Below are positions 25,766 through 36,010 of a stretch of DNA of 64,000 nucleotides, one piece after another. The DNA is taken from contig OZ234501.1 in NCBI GenBank assembly GCA_965153455.1, positions 7,998,001 through 8,062,000 of the forward strand, in the 5' to 3' direction. The stretch is from Sphagnum compactum. Its lineage: Eukaryota > Bryophyta > Sphagnopsida > Sphagnales. A program made the translations under genes and the position numbers. The notes under the pieces were generated by a model that did no database searches, was not told the origin of the DNA, and saw nothing but the letters and a program-made list of their open reading frames with translations. Every line of letters starts with the position of its first letter. Position 1 is the stretch's first letter.

Positions 25766-25799
25766 GCTGGAAATAAGAAAGGCAGATGTTCTGAAGTCA
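25661..25799. repeat. 53-bp duplication at 86-bp spacing at the end of exon 4
   Basis: 25661-25713 (GAAGAAAAGCTATGGCATGA ... CTGAAGTCA) is repeated exactly at 25747-25799. The first copy is read in frame in exon 4; the second is entered in another frame and brings the TGA at 25763-25765. The second copy is followed by G|GTTCTTG, a possible donor, and preceded by a TTGTGTTCCAG acceptor-like site. Confidence 0.95.
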
Positions 25800-26723
25800 G
25801 GTTCTTGTAGAGGGCAAGAGAAGGGGGCCAAATCCTAGCAGTGGAACTTCAAAGAAAGCATTTCTAAATCTTCCTCTCTGAAGTTGAGCTGTCTAAAGCA
25901 TGTAGACCAAAGCAAATCAGGATTTTCCTAGTAAAACTCTTCATCTGCATTGTACATTGTATATATGGTAAACAGACTCACATTCACATATTGAAAAATT
26001 TGGTAATATTGGAATAGTGCCTGATATGGGAGGCAATTCCAATGACCCTGGATAACAGGGTTTGACCTTTATGCACGAAATCAGAAAGCTCAATTTGTTC
26101 TAAAGCAAGATCTTCCAACTTTGTGGGGTAAATGCGAATGTCTGATGCTCTTTTCTGCTTTCATATAATCAGCATTGGTAATTGAGAGAAATGTCAGCCA
26201 CTGTCTGTGAGATTTATGCAGTGGGGATTGTGCAGGAGTGGTGTGCAGAACAGAAACCAAGGATCTACCCCTCGGGTTCCAGAATGTGTTGATCCATAAT
26301 ATGGAATCAAATGTACCTGCATTCATTTTTTGTTTCCTAGTTAAATTGCATAGTGATTTCAGAAGTTGATATCAAGGTTCTGATTTATATGAAGCATTTC
26401 AGGGTGGATCTCTTGGTGTTGGCAATGTCTGCCATACTTTAACTCATGAACAATGGTTTTTTGTCTGAGGTAAAAGGAGCTGACACATTTTCCCTGGAGT
26501 TTGCATGATCAAGATTTGTATGTAGTCTGCATTAATGGAACAATTGACCTGTGTTGGGTAGACTGACACAAATTGATTCTGGACCAGTGATCCCCTATAG
26601 ATTCCTTACAAACAATGCCAGAAACCCTGATTTACTTTGTGTGGATTGGTATTGATGGAAGGCAGAAATCGGTAGGCAGTGCACTGGTATACTTCAGAAA
26701 CGCATCCTGTGTTCTTTGAATAG
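25800..26723. other. Intron or spacer between exon-like pieces
   Basis: No convincing coding. Either the 3' flank of the preceding gene or a long intron leading to the pieces at 26724-27871. Confidence 0.35.
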
Positions 26724-27871
26724 CATGCTGGAATGTGTCAAAACCACCAGAGAGACAGTGGACACCCTAATTCGCACTGCTGCCACAGTTATGAGGGCCA
26801 TTAAAAGAGATCCAACCGCTAAATGCTGAGTAGTTGTTGGAATACGAGGCTGAGTTTATTGAGTAGCAGCCTGACATTGTTACACAGTCAAAGCATGAAT
26901 CTTCTCCAGAATTTGATGACATATGGATGAAGAATAGACTGAAGGAGGAATTTCTAATGCCACTGTGCAGGAGGAGGAGGAGCAGATAGCAGCAGGTGAG
27001 AACTGGATTCCATAACGTGTTGTGAAGCAAAATAAATCTGTTTCTCAATCCCAGTAGCCAAAACCTTAAGTTGTGATTGAAAATTGTAGCCTGTGCTTTA
27101 CTCATTTGGTAAATGTGGGGATTGTTTTGCCTTCAGATCCAGCAGAGATTTGTCCTGAGTTCAGTCACAAGACATCTGTCAAGGCAGATTCCTTTGCTGG
27201 AGAAGAGGGTTCTCAAGCAAGGGATATGAAGGTCAGTCCTCACATGTCCCAGAAGTTAAAAATCAGGGGAATATCAGTGACTACGCTACACTGAAGCAAC
27301 AGTTTCAACAAGGACCAGAATCAGAAGCAAGGGTGACACTGGTCATGAAGGAAAAAAGAATGGAGAGATTCCTGGATGTCATGATGAAATGAAGGGCTTT
27401 GTAGACGATATGGATGCACATAATGAACAGTGGATTGAAGGTGATGAGGGCAAGAGTGCCAGGATTTTCATAGATGAAACTGAGAATGATCCAGCTGATA
27501 ATATTATCTCCTCAGTGGCTTATAACAAATTGCCTTTCTTCCTTCCTGCAGGAAGTCACAATTCATGAAAGAGACACAACAGCAAGGTGGAAGAGACTGC
27601 AACAAAGAATGGGATGCATACGTCTTTGGAAGAAGCAGAATCCAAGAATACAAATGAAGAAGATACAAGAAGTATTTTACAAGACCCAGATGATGAGATT
27701 GATCTTGTGGCAGGTGAGTTCCGAACTTTATTTGAGGATGAAAGAGGAGCAACAGACTTGAGTTCTGATGGTGAAGCAGGTTCTCCCCAATGTAATGAGC
27801 TGAATTGCCAAATTGCCAAATTGCAAGAAACTGGTTACAATCTCTGCCATATGCTTGCATCACAACCCTAG
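26724..27871 (+). pseudogene. Exon-like, partly frame-broken 3' pieces, possibly of the preceding gene
   Basis: Several segments look coding. One reads CVKTTRETVDTLIRTAATVM then RAIKRDPTAKC and hits a stop at 26827. A phase-compatible pair follows: an exon ending at 26995 (QEEEEQIAA plus one base, donor GTGAGA) joins 27137-27231 (PAEICPEFSHKTSVKADSFA; end AAG|GTCAGT). A frame open from about 27279 to 27566 includes DEMKGFVDDMDAHNEQWIEG and SSVAYNKLPFFL. An acidic frame 27587-27871 reads SLEEAESKNTNEEDTRSILQ and later segments to a TAG. In-frame stops between some pieces (about 26827, 26840, 27275, 27564) mean either more introns than I can place or a decaying gene. All lie on the same strand 1-2 kb after the SKA3-like gene, so shared origin is plausible. 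Confidence 0.35.
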
Positions 27872-29406
27872 TGGATCGGACCTAGCAGGAATTGTGTTGT
27901 CTTCATTGCTGTGCTTCAAAGATCTGGACTTATCCATAAACTGATGCTGTGTTGTGTTCATTGCTGTGCATTGAAGCTGTTGGTTTTTGTGCAGTTCCAT
28001 AGTTGAATCTGTCAAACCAGATGACATTCTGTTGTGAAGATTGGTATTGGTATGGCAGGTTATCCTCTGCAAATGCAGTTGATTGCAAGAGACTATTGTG
28101 AAACTATTGGATAGATTTTGCTATTGTCAAAGTTCTGCTGCACATTTTTGTAAGCAAGGTCAAGCAAATAAAATCTTGTCTCGAACAAATTTGAGAGTGC
28201 ATATGTTTCAAGATCAAGACAGTGAAAACTAATAGCAGAAAGAGATTCTGGCTTTGGATTCTGATTTTGGGTACATGCATTTTGCACAAGAGTAGCCTGC
28301 AGGATGCTGTAAAGAAACCTTTTTTGGTATTGCACATCCCTTCCCTTGTAATCTTTAGTATTACTTGTGTGACCACAAAACACGTCCTGCTAATAGACAG
28401 TTTAGGGTTAGGGTTTTTGTTCTAAGTGATGTTTACCATCTGAACTTTTGACCTTTTGGCCTTTTGTACATGAAGGAACGTGGCATAAAGAACCAATAGA
28501 GTCAAAGTGGTGTGCTTTTGATGTGTTTGGTTATCCTTTTTGCAGATGGTGTGACTTGATGTTGTTTATGGGGGAAGAGCGTGAGTAATGAGGAAATTCT
28601 ATGAAATGGAACCAATGGAGTTTGGGGGCAAATCCTGCAAAACCATGAAGAAATAACTCACTAGGTATTCAATGGAATCATTTTTGCTTGTCAAAAATTT
28701 TGGCATTTGGCGATCAACATGGATACCTTGTGGGATGCATGATATTTCTAGGTGCCAAGTATGGAAATGTGAATCAAGGGTTTGGGCTAAAAGGTGTTGA
28801 ATGGAGATGCCATGAAGAAAACCATGATAACTTTAGAGAGTGACCAAAGGTTCTGTCAAAAACAAAAAAATAAAAATAAAACCGTGACCAAAGGTTCCTT
28901 TTGAAATCAAGAACTCAACAACACTGGTGTGTACTTCCAGGCAAGTAACTATCTAAGGCTCTCTCTCAATCATCGCAGAAACAACAGCCCAAGGAAATTT
29001 TGGAAAGTGAAATAAACTGGGAGATGAAGAATTCGATTTGCAGCAGAGTTCAAGACATGATGCATGGCGGGTGGGTGAAGAGAAGGTGATGAATAGGTCA
29101 TGTGCAACAGTTTTGGCAGAATTTTGCCAAATGGCGAAAAAAGATTCAAAGTGGAGAAATTTTAGTGTTTTTTGAGTTTTTTACGTCACCAAATTTGGGA
29201 AAAAAATCACCAGATTCTATCCTAAGTTCCAGCGGGAAGCAAAAATATAGAAGAATGCTAGATTTTTTTTTAACTTTCATATTTACTTATCACCAAATCT
29301 TATGGATGATTGCGACTCCATTGGCTACAACACAAAATTTAAAAGGAAAAAAACAAATTAACCAAAAAAAAAACCCTGGTCATGTGTTGGACTAACCTTG
29401 TTAAAT
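27872..29406. other. Spacer between convergent genes
   Basis: No coding seen. A short GTTTAGGGTTAGGG word at 28400-28414 resembles two plant telomere units, too short to count as an interstitial telomere array. Confidence 0.45.
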
Positions 29407-32000
29407 TCATGAAGAAGAAGAAGAAGATTTGTTGGGAACTTTCCTAAAGAAGAGCATGAACCTCACTCCCCCTCGATGATCGGCTTGACAATATTCTCCT
29501 GCAGCTGCAGGCTTACTTTTCAAGTTCATCTCTCTTGGACTCTTGTTTCTGTGCGAAGAATTGATGATACCCGAACTACTTTGCTGCTGCTGCTTCTTTG
29601 CTGCAGTAGATGATTTGGTCATTTGCACGGTATCTTTGCTAAACTTTTGCGTTGGTAAATTTGATTTTGTAGTGCTGGCCGTCGCCGGAGAGGTAACCGT
29701 CTCGTACCGTCCGTGTACGCGAGGAGAAACAGAAGCAGCAGCAGCTTCTCGCCGCGCCGTCGACGTAGTAAATATGCTTGGCCGGAGTAGCTGGGTGATC
29801 GACGACATGGTGCTGCTGCTCCTCCTCTTTTGATTTTTACCGAACAACGTCGTCGACGACCAGAAGCTCGAATCACTGCTGCTAGACTTGGTTCCAGACT
29901 TCTTCGTCGACGCCTCAGCCTGGGGCAGGTCATTTCCATGTTTTTCAAAAGGCGTGCAAAAAAATAGAAAAATAAAAAAAATGCAATGAATTCATTCAAA
30001 AACATAAATTCTAATTTATTTTTATATAAATAATATTTTAATATATATTTAATGTTAATAAAACATTCTTTCAGTATTCTATTTTCATAGCATATCTATA
30101 TTTATTTATTTATTTATTTATATTCATATCAAGTGTTTCGTAAAACATATAGAGAGTGATCCTCAAAGCATCTCAATCATTCTATCGTTGAAAAATATAA
30201 AATGCAACTAATTCATTAAAAAAGCATAATTTATAATTTACTCAAATCTAAATAAGGGTGTTTATAATTCATTATGAGAAAATATCTAATTTATACACTT
30301 TTAAATTACTTTTAATAAAAAATATTTCTAAATATTCTATTATTTCAAAGCATATAAAAAATAAGTTTTTTTATCTCAAGTGTTTCATAAAATATACAAA
30401 GAGTGGTCGGTCCCCCAGTGTGTCTGGGTACTACTGTGATAGGGGGAAGGGAGGGGGAGGGAGGGGGGGGGAACAGCTAGCTCTTGTTGAACAGCTCCTG
30501 CAGAAGATTAAGGAGGAGGTCTGGGATTCAATGTTGTTGTTGGGATTCAATGTTGTTATTGTTGCTGCTGTTGTTGTTGGGATTCATTGTTGTTGTTGTT
30601 AGAGCTAGAGAATTATGTGCATGAGTTGTTGTAAAGAAAATTCCTGGATGAAGGCTTACCTGCATTTTTTCAACCACGTAATACTCGGTGTTAGTCTTGA
30701 ACATTTCACCGCGTTTGAACGTGCTCCCTAACGACTTGGGGGAAACAGATCTCGACAGCCTTCGGACGTGACCTCGTCTATCCAGCCTCCTGCCGCCTGT
30801 TGGTTTACTCTCCTGCAGCTCTGTGGCCCCCGAGATGGAAATAATATTAGAAGAAGAATCGAGAATGTTTTCTTTCTCGGCATTACTACCAGTAGCTGTA
30901 GACCTGGGAGTACTACTGATAGTTCCAAAAAGATTCACGAGTATGGAAGAACCTGCTGTTGCAGCAGCAGCTGGTTTACTGCTGGTCTTCTTCGTGTTTG
31001 TTCCTGATCGACGACATGGTGATCGACTGCACGGTGATCGAGGAGCTGCTGCTGGTGAACCAGGAGCGGGGGAGCTAGCAAACGGGGAGGTCCGGCCTGT
31101 AAGTCCATCATGTTTATTGAAGCTGGTCCACGTCCTGCAAGCTGAGCTGCGAGAACTGTTTGAGATCGAATCGCCAGCAGCAGCAACAGAGCTCCCCCTG
31201 GCAGCTGGAGAATCATTGCAGGATGGCGTCTGCGAGACCTGATCCAGACCGCGTTGTAGTCTGGGAGGTAGACTCAATATAGGGACGGGCCGCCATTTGA
31301 AGAAGAGCTCATCGGGAGTCGACATGCAGCTGCTGGGCGGAGAAGCGGCTGAAATTGCAGGGGATGAAGAAGCTGCCTCCACTGGCCCCCGTGGCTGATC
31401 ACTTTTGAACTCGAAACCAGCTGCAGTTTCTTCAACCGACGTCGAGCTTCTACTGCTGTTGCATTCTCCAGACGATGTCGTCACGCTCATACCACCAGCA
31501 GAAGCTGGATGAGCATCGACTCCAGCAGGACTCTCGAATTCAGAATCGGTAGAGTGTGAAAATCGATCCGAAGCAGCTGTTGAGCCTAAGGAAGACTCAA
31601 TATTATCGACCCTAGCAGCTGCTGTCTCCGAGGAGCTGCTGAAAAAACTCCCGCCGAAAGCTTGATCATCGATTTCGCCTACTTCAGAATTACATTTGGA
31701 TCCACCCAATTTCCTTAAGGGTGTGCCGGGAATTTCTTCCCAGCTGAAGGGGATGGCAGCACAGACCTCACCAAAGGCAACTGCTTCTTTCAGTTCTGGA
31801 CTTAAGTAGTAAGCTCCTCCTCGAGTACGCGCCGGACTGGAAGGTGCACTGAGGAAACAAGCTGCTGCGCCGGAGGAGGAGAATCCACCACCCCGGCTGC
31901 TATCCTCTGTACTCATTGGATCTGCAGCTGCGTATAAGAAATGACGTCGTCTTGCAGGGGACCGCGGCAACCGTTCCACAGAAAAGAATGGCTCCTCCAT
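29407..32000 (-). CDS. Plant-specific Ser/Ala-rich protein with IPFSWEEIPGTP motif (DUF688/DUF1645-like), 2 exons
   Basis: Exon 1 is 32000-30660, ending ATG CAG|GTAAGC. Exon 2 is 29919-29407, after acceptor CTGCCCCAG. Both are phase 0, giving 617 residues. The start at 32000 is the first true ATG of the frame (MEEPFFSVERLP). Residues 48-57 read CFLSAPSSPA and 83-95 IPFSWEEIPGTPL. Residues 228-249 read STPDELFFKWRPVPILSLPPRL. The C-terminal half is basic and Ser-rich (RRLSRSVSPKSL, FGKNQKRRSSSTMS, SLRP-like segments). SAPSSP, a PFxWEExPGxP motif, and DELF followed by a PPRLQ segment are seen together in plant families of unknown function (DUF1645; PFxWEExPG also in DUF688). The role is unknown; nothing suggests an enzyme, membrane segment or signal peptide. 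The 740-bp intron is very AT-rich, with a TTG-repeat tract at its 5' end. Confidence 0.7.
30528..30602. repeat. TTG-trinucleotide tract in the intron of the minus-strand gene
   Basis: Repeated TGTTGTTGTTGGGATTCA units (at least three copies, with TTG runs between) just inside the intron after the exon 1 donor. They give an apparent Asn/Gln-rich reading extension on the minus strand that I regard as intronic. Confidence 0.75.
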
Positions 32001-34639
32001 CTCTCCACCTCGCTGCTGCCTCAACTACACAAGGAGCTTTTGGACTATTCCTTCCCTTGTGGGAAAATTGTCGAACTTTACCTCCAAGAATAGACTAAAA
32101 ATGCAAGTAACAGTGCAATTCACAGGGAGTTTTGTGACATTCCTTCACAGGGAGCCAGCCTCACAGGGAAAGTTCAATTATCCCACCTAGAAGGATACTG
32201 TGAACCAATGTCAAAGGCTCGGAAGTTGGTAATTTTTCCCTGGCTACAAAGCACCTAGCTATTGGAGGAAACGAATGAATTTTTCTTTGACATTGGTTCC
32301 AAGAGGGATTTCTAACAGGGATAACTGCAAGCTTTCCCACATTGCAAACAGGGAGTTGTATGAAATCTCCTAGTACTGCAACCAAGGTGAGCTGGTATGC
32401 TTGACTGAGAGTGATTGTTGTAGCAAATTTTGAACATACAACTATCACACTCGAAGTCAGTCAGAACAAAGTAGAAGCAGCTGAAAATCAATCACATGAG
32501 ATTTATATTATCGCAGCAACAACCTCAGATCTATAAGCAACAAAACTGTTCAAGATTAAAATATTCTGAGTGGAAATTCCATAGGCACCAGATGCACCAG
32601 GGCAGAGAAAAAGAAGAAAGAAAGGAGACCTGTTAAATTTGAGCGCTCTGCTGAGTAGAAAAGAAAGTCTAACTTGTAAGGAGCTTTAGCAGGTTGAATC
32701 TCAAAAGACAGAAAATTGATTCAGAAGTTGAGCCCTAGAACAATAACAAAGATCAGTACTCAGGACTATGATGATGCGCCCAGCTGATCCATGAAAACAC
32801 AAAAGACGATGACCAAAATCCAGCACCACTAACAACAACTATAAATTGAGCACCGAAACAGCAACAACAACAACAAGAGGATCACGAGATAGAATGGGTT
32901 TGATATGGAAATTGGAAGATCATCTCAGAAACAGGGATGGGGCCAGAAGTCTTGACCACTTGAACCTCTCTACTATGGCAGCTGTTGTAGCAGGCCATCT
33001 ACCTAGTCCTGGTGCGCGGGGGAGAGCTCAGAACCTCCTGCTCAGAAGACGGCTTAGGTGGGCTTTTTTTATTATGCCTGGGAAAAAGTCTTCTCTTTAA
33101 TTGTTGCAGAACGTGGTGACCTAAAATTCTATGCTTCGTTCCTTAAGAGCAACTTTCCATTACATTTGTTCCATCTAACCTATGCTCCTGAAGTCAACTT
33201 CTGATGGTTCTGTTACGAACGCAACCAAAAGAATACGGAGTTGGGAACAGAATTTTTTTTCTTTGTTTTAATATGATTAGATTAAATTTGACATTGACAA
33301 ATTGTGAGTGTTGACCTTTTGTTTGGTACCCCCACAAGATCAAAGGACGACAAAATCAGGGAAGGAAGCAGTTTTTCTTTAGTAGTTTAACTGGACCAGG
33401 GGATTTCTTTTTTCAATTTCATGAGGTAGGTGAACTGGCTGGCAAATCCTCCATGAGATGACTTAGCCAAATCTGGCTACAGGGCAGAGAGAATAGAAGA
33501 GTTTTTTTTAAACACTGCGCCAATTTGCAAAAATCTATAGTCTAAATGTAGTGATTTCACCCTTTTTTTTTCCCTTGAAATGTGACAAATTTGATGGATT
33601 TTTCTCAAAAAAATCCTTTGTGAAGTTGCAACCCCCTTTTTTTTGTCACCAAGAATTCTGCCCCAGAAAAAAACACTGAACTGGACCTACATCACGTAGG
33701 CTATGCACATTGTACAGAAAAGTAATGTTCTTTCTAGTGTGTTAAGCATGTTGGGGGTGTGCATATTAGTGTTGGCCGGTTTTGGTTCTGGTTATGGAGT
33801 ACATCTCTCAAGTATGTACTTAGGTTTGGGTTATGTGTAGATAGGTAGAACTGGATCCAGTTTGGAATTCTACACACGTAAGAATTTTTTTAAGAACCTG
33901 TAATCAGGGTTCTTGAAATGTGAAGAATGGGGTACAGAACTGGACCAGAGGTTTTATTTTAAAAATAAAACCCTCTTAAATCAAAATTTTAAAAAGTTGG
34001 AACCAGGATTGGAGGTTCTCTTGAAAAGTATGAAAGAACCAAAACTGCTGTGCATCTCTATACAGGTTCACTCTTTCCATGTGAACTTTTCTCATTCTGA
34101 ATGTCTAGTAAGGGCCCTGCGGAACAGGGTTTTGTTAGCCTGGTGCTTGCATTAGCTGGAGTTGGACCGTCTCTAGAAGTTGTTTTGTGTTTCCCATGTC
34201 TGAGGATAAGGCTTTTAACACTTGTTTTCCTTGGGTTTTATTTTGGCTAAATGGCTACTGAGGGGTTGTGTCCTTTTTTTCTTTTTCTTGACACATCAGC
34301 AAACTAGCATCCCCTTTCATGATTTAAACTCATTTTTGAACGACATCCCAACTCTTTAGCAAAGGCTCCTTTTACTTCGAGCATCACCCCCCACATCCTT
34401 TAGTTGGGCCTCCACCAGTGTTTATTGCATCAAACTTAGAGTGCTAATTATTTTCTCAACCCCGCCAATAGGCATGTCATATAAAGTGAGAGACCATTTA
34501 TATGCCACCACATGGGCCAATCATTGTGACTGGCCAATTAAGAGGATTTGTTTTCATTTGTTGACCCTTTTGGAGATCATTGTATCCTGTACATATTTAT
34601 CACTCAATATTCAATTTCATGGTGACCTTTTTTCTTTTA
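32001..34639. other. Promoter side of the minus-strand gene, then spacer
   Basis: Upstream of 32000 there is no clear TATA box. At 32846-33100 a + frame includes MGLIWKLEDHLRNRDGARSL and an Arg-rich tail; it is less AT-rich than its surroundings but has no motif I recognise, so it is left uncalled. The rest shows no supported feature. Confidence 0.4.
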
Positions 34640-34935
34640 AGAATATTTGTTTATAGCCAAAGTGGTTATCATACATAGGAAGATGTAAAAAAAGTGGCAA
34701 TCATCTCTTCTAAGATTTAGCCAAATTTGACTGTAAACCAAATATGAAATGCAATCCTTTATCATCTTTCTATATTTTGGCTACACATTAAAATCCAAGT
34801 ATAGAAATCTGGCAATTTTCACTATTTTTTTTCTCACTTCTGGCGATTGGAAAACTCCAAAAGCACTTCATTTTCGAATTTTGAAATTTGAAATTCGCTT
34901 TTTGGCGAAATTTCGTCTATAACAAAACGGCTGAT
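34640..34935. repeat. Dispersed repeat (TTTGGCTACA family), copy 1
   Basis: TTTAGCCAAATTTGACTGTA, AACCAAATATGAAA, ATATTTTGGCTACA and AGAAATCTGGCAATTTTC are shared in order with 35795-36010. It ends next to GAGCATCTCCAGCAGG (34947-34962), a word like those at the ends of some plant transposons. Confidence 0.5.
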
Positions 34936-35481
34936 GGTGACTAAGAGCATCTCCAGCAGGGATCAGTATGTGATCCTGCACAGTAAAATTAGATGAAGAA
35001 AAGTGGAAAACTGCCGATTTGGCTCAGCATAATTGCTTAGTTTGATGTCGTTGATAAAAGGCGCAGCACCAGTGTGCACCCAAAGAAAAGAGTGTATTAA
35101 ATACAATCTAACTGCTTGGGAGTGTTTCTGATTGTCCCATCATAATGATTTATCCAGGTGGTTTGTTATTAGTAGTCCCCCACCTATTTGCTCTCTCAGT
35201 TTCAGTCTTATTGGTGGCATTGCAAAACTAAGTACATAACTAAACTTGGATGTGAATTGTTCTTTCGCAGGGTCACATACTGAGCACCACTGTGGGTGCT
35301 CTAAGTGCGTCTCCAGAGTAAACACGCATGTACCCATAACTGTGGATATGTATGAAATTGTCTTTTTGACACTATGTTTGCTCAGGGTAGTGACAACTGC
35401 AAGAGGAGCTGCACTAAAAGGAAATGACAGTTTTTTTATTGGCTGATCTTCATGATAGACCCAGGTCATGAGAGTAAATAG

Positions 35482-35590
35482 CCTCTCAGTTTATATTGTT
35501 CGGTCTTTCAATACAATGGATGATTGGCCCTGGTGATGAGAGATCAACGCCTCTCACTTTATAGTGTTCAGTCTTTCAATACAACGGATG
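35482..35590. repeat. 68-bp tandem duplication
   Basis: CCTCTCAGTTTATATTGTTC and TCTTTCAATACAATGGATG at 35482-35522 recur at 35550-35590 with six substitutions. Confidence 0.85.
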
Positions 35591-35794
35591 GGAAAAAAGG
35601 GTAAATGTTTAAAACTGGATCTTGAGTGACGTGAATACTGATAGAGGAGAACCACTGGAGGTTCACTGCAGGTTGTACTTCATCTAGCTATTGCGTACTA
35701 TGCAACTGTTGATGGAAAAGCTCTCAATGCCTCATTTGCACCCAATGAAATTTTCTTTCATATTTGTGATGTAGCTGAACTGGCGATCAACCAT

Positions 35795-36010
35795 CATACA
35801 GTTTAGCCAGATTTGGCTATAAACAGGATATGAAAGTAGAAAAGTTTAATATTTTTTCACATTTTTGGCTACATGCTAGAACCCAATAGAGAAATCTGAA
35901 AATATTTCCAATAGAAACTGTAAAACTTTGGTAATTAGAAAACCAAATAATTCCATATTTTAAGCCATTTTGAATTTTTTTTAGCCAATTTGATAAATTT
36001 AACTTGAAAA
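35795..36010. repeat. Dispersed repeat (TTTGGCTACA family), copy 2
   Basis: TTTAGCCAGATTTGGCTATA, AACAGGATATGAAAG, CATTTTTGGCTACATGCTAG and AGAAATCTGAAAATATTTCC align with copy 1 at 34640-34935. A shorter relative lies near 36862-36920. Confidence 0.5.

Noticed and set aside
28400-28414. GTTTAGGGTTAGGG telomere-like word (also CCCTTAACCCTAA near 2198)
   Set aside because: Only one to two imperfect plant telomere units; expected by chance and not an array.
30528-30660. Extension of the minus-strand gene through VSLHPGIFFTTTHAHN and an Asn/Gln tail
   Set aside because: A strong CAG|GTAAGC donor at 30660 joins in phase to an open exon at 29919, and the extension runs into a TTG microsatellite; intron reading is preferred.
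32846-33100. 84-codon + frame with RDRMGLIWKLEDHLRNRDGA
   Set aside because: Somewhat protein-like, but no motif, no continuing exon and adjacent to low-complexity ACA repeats; not enough to call.
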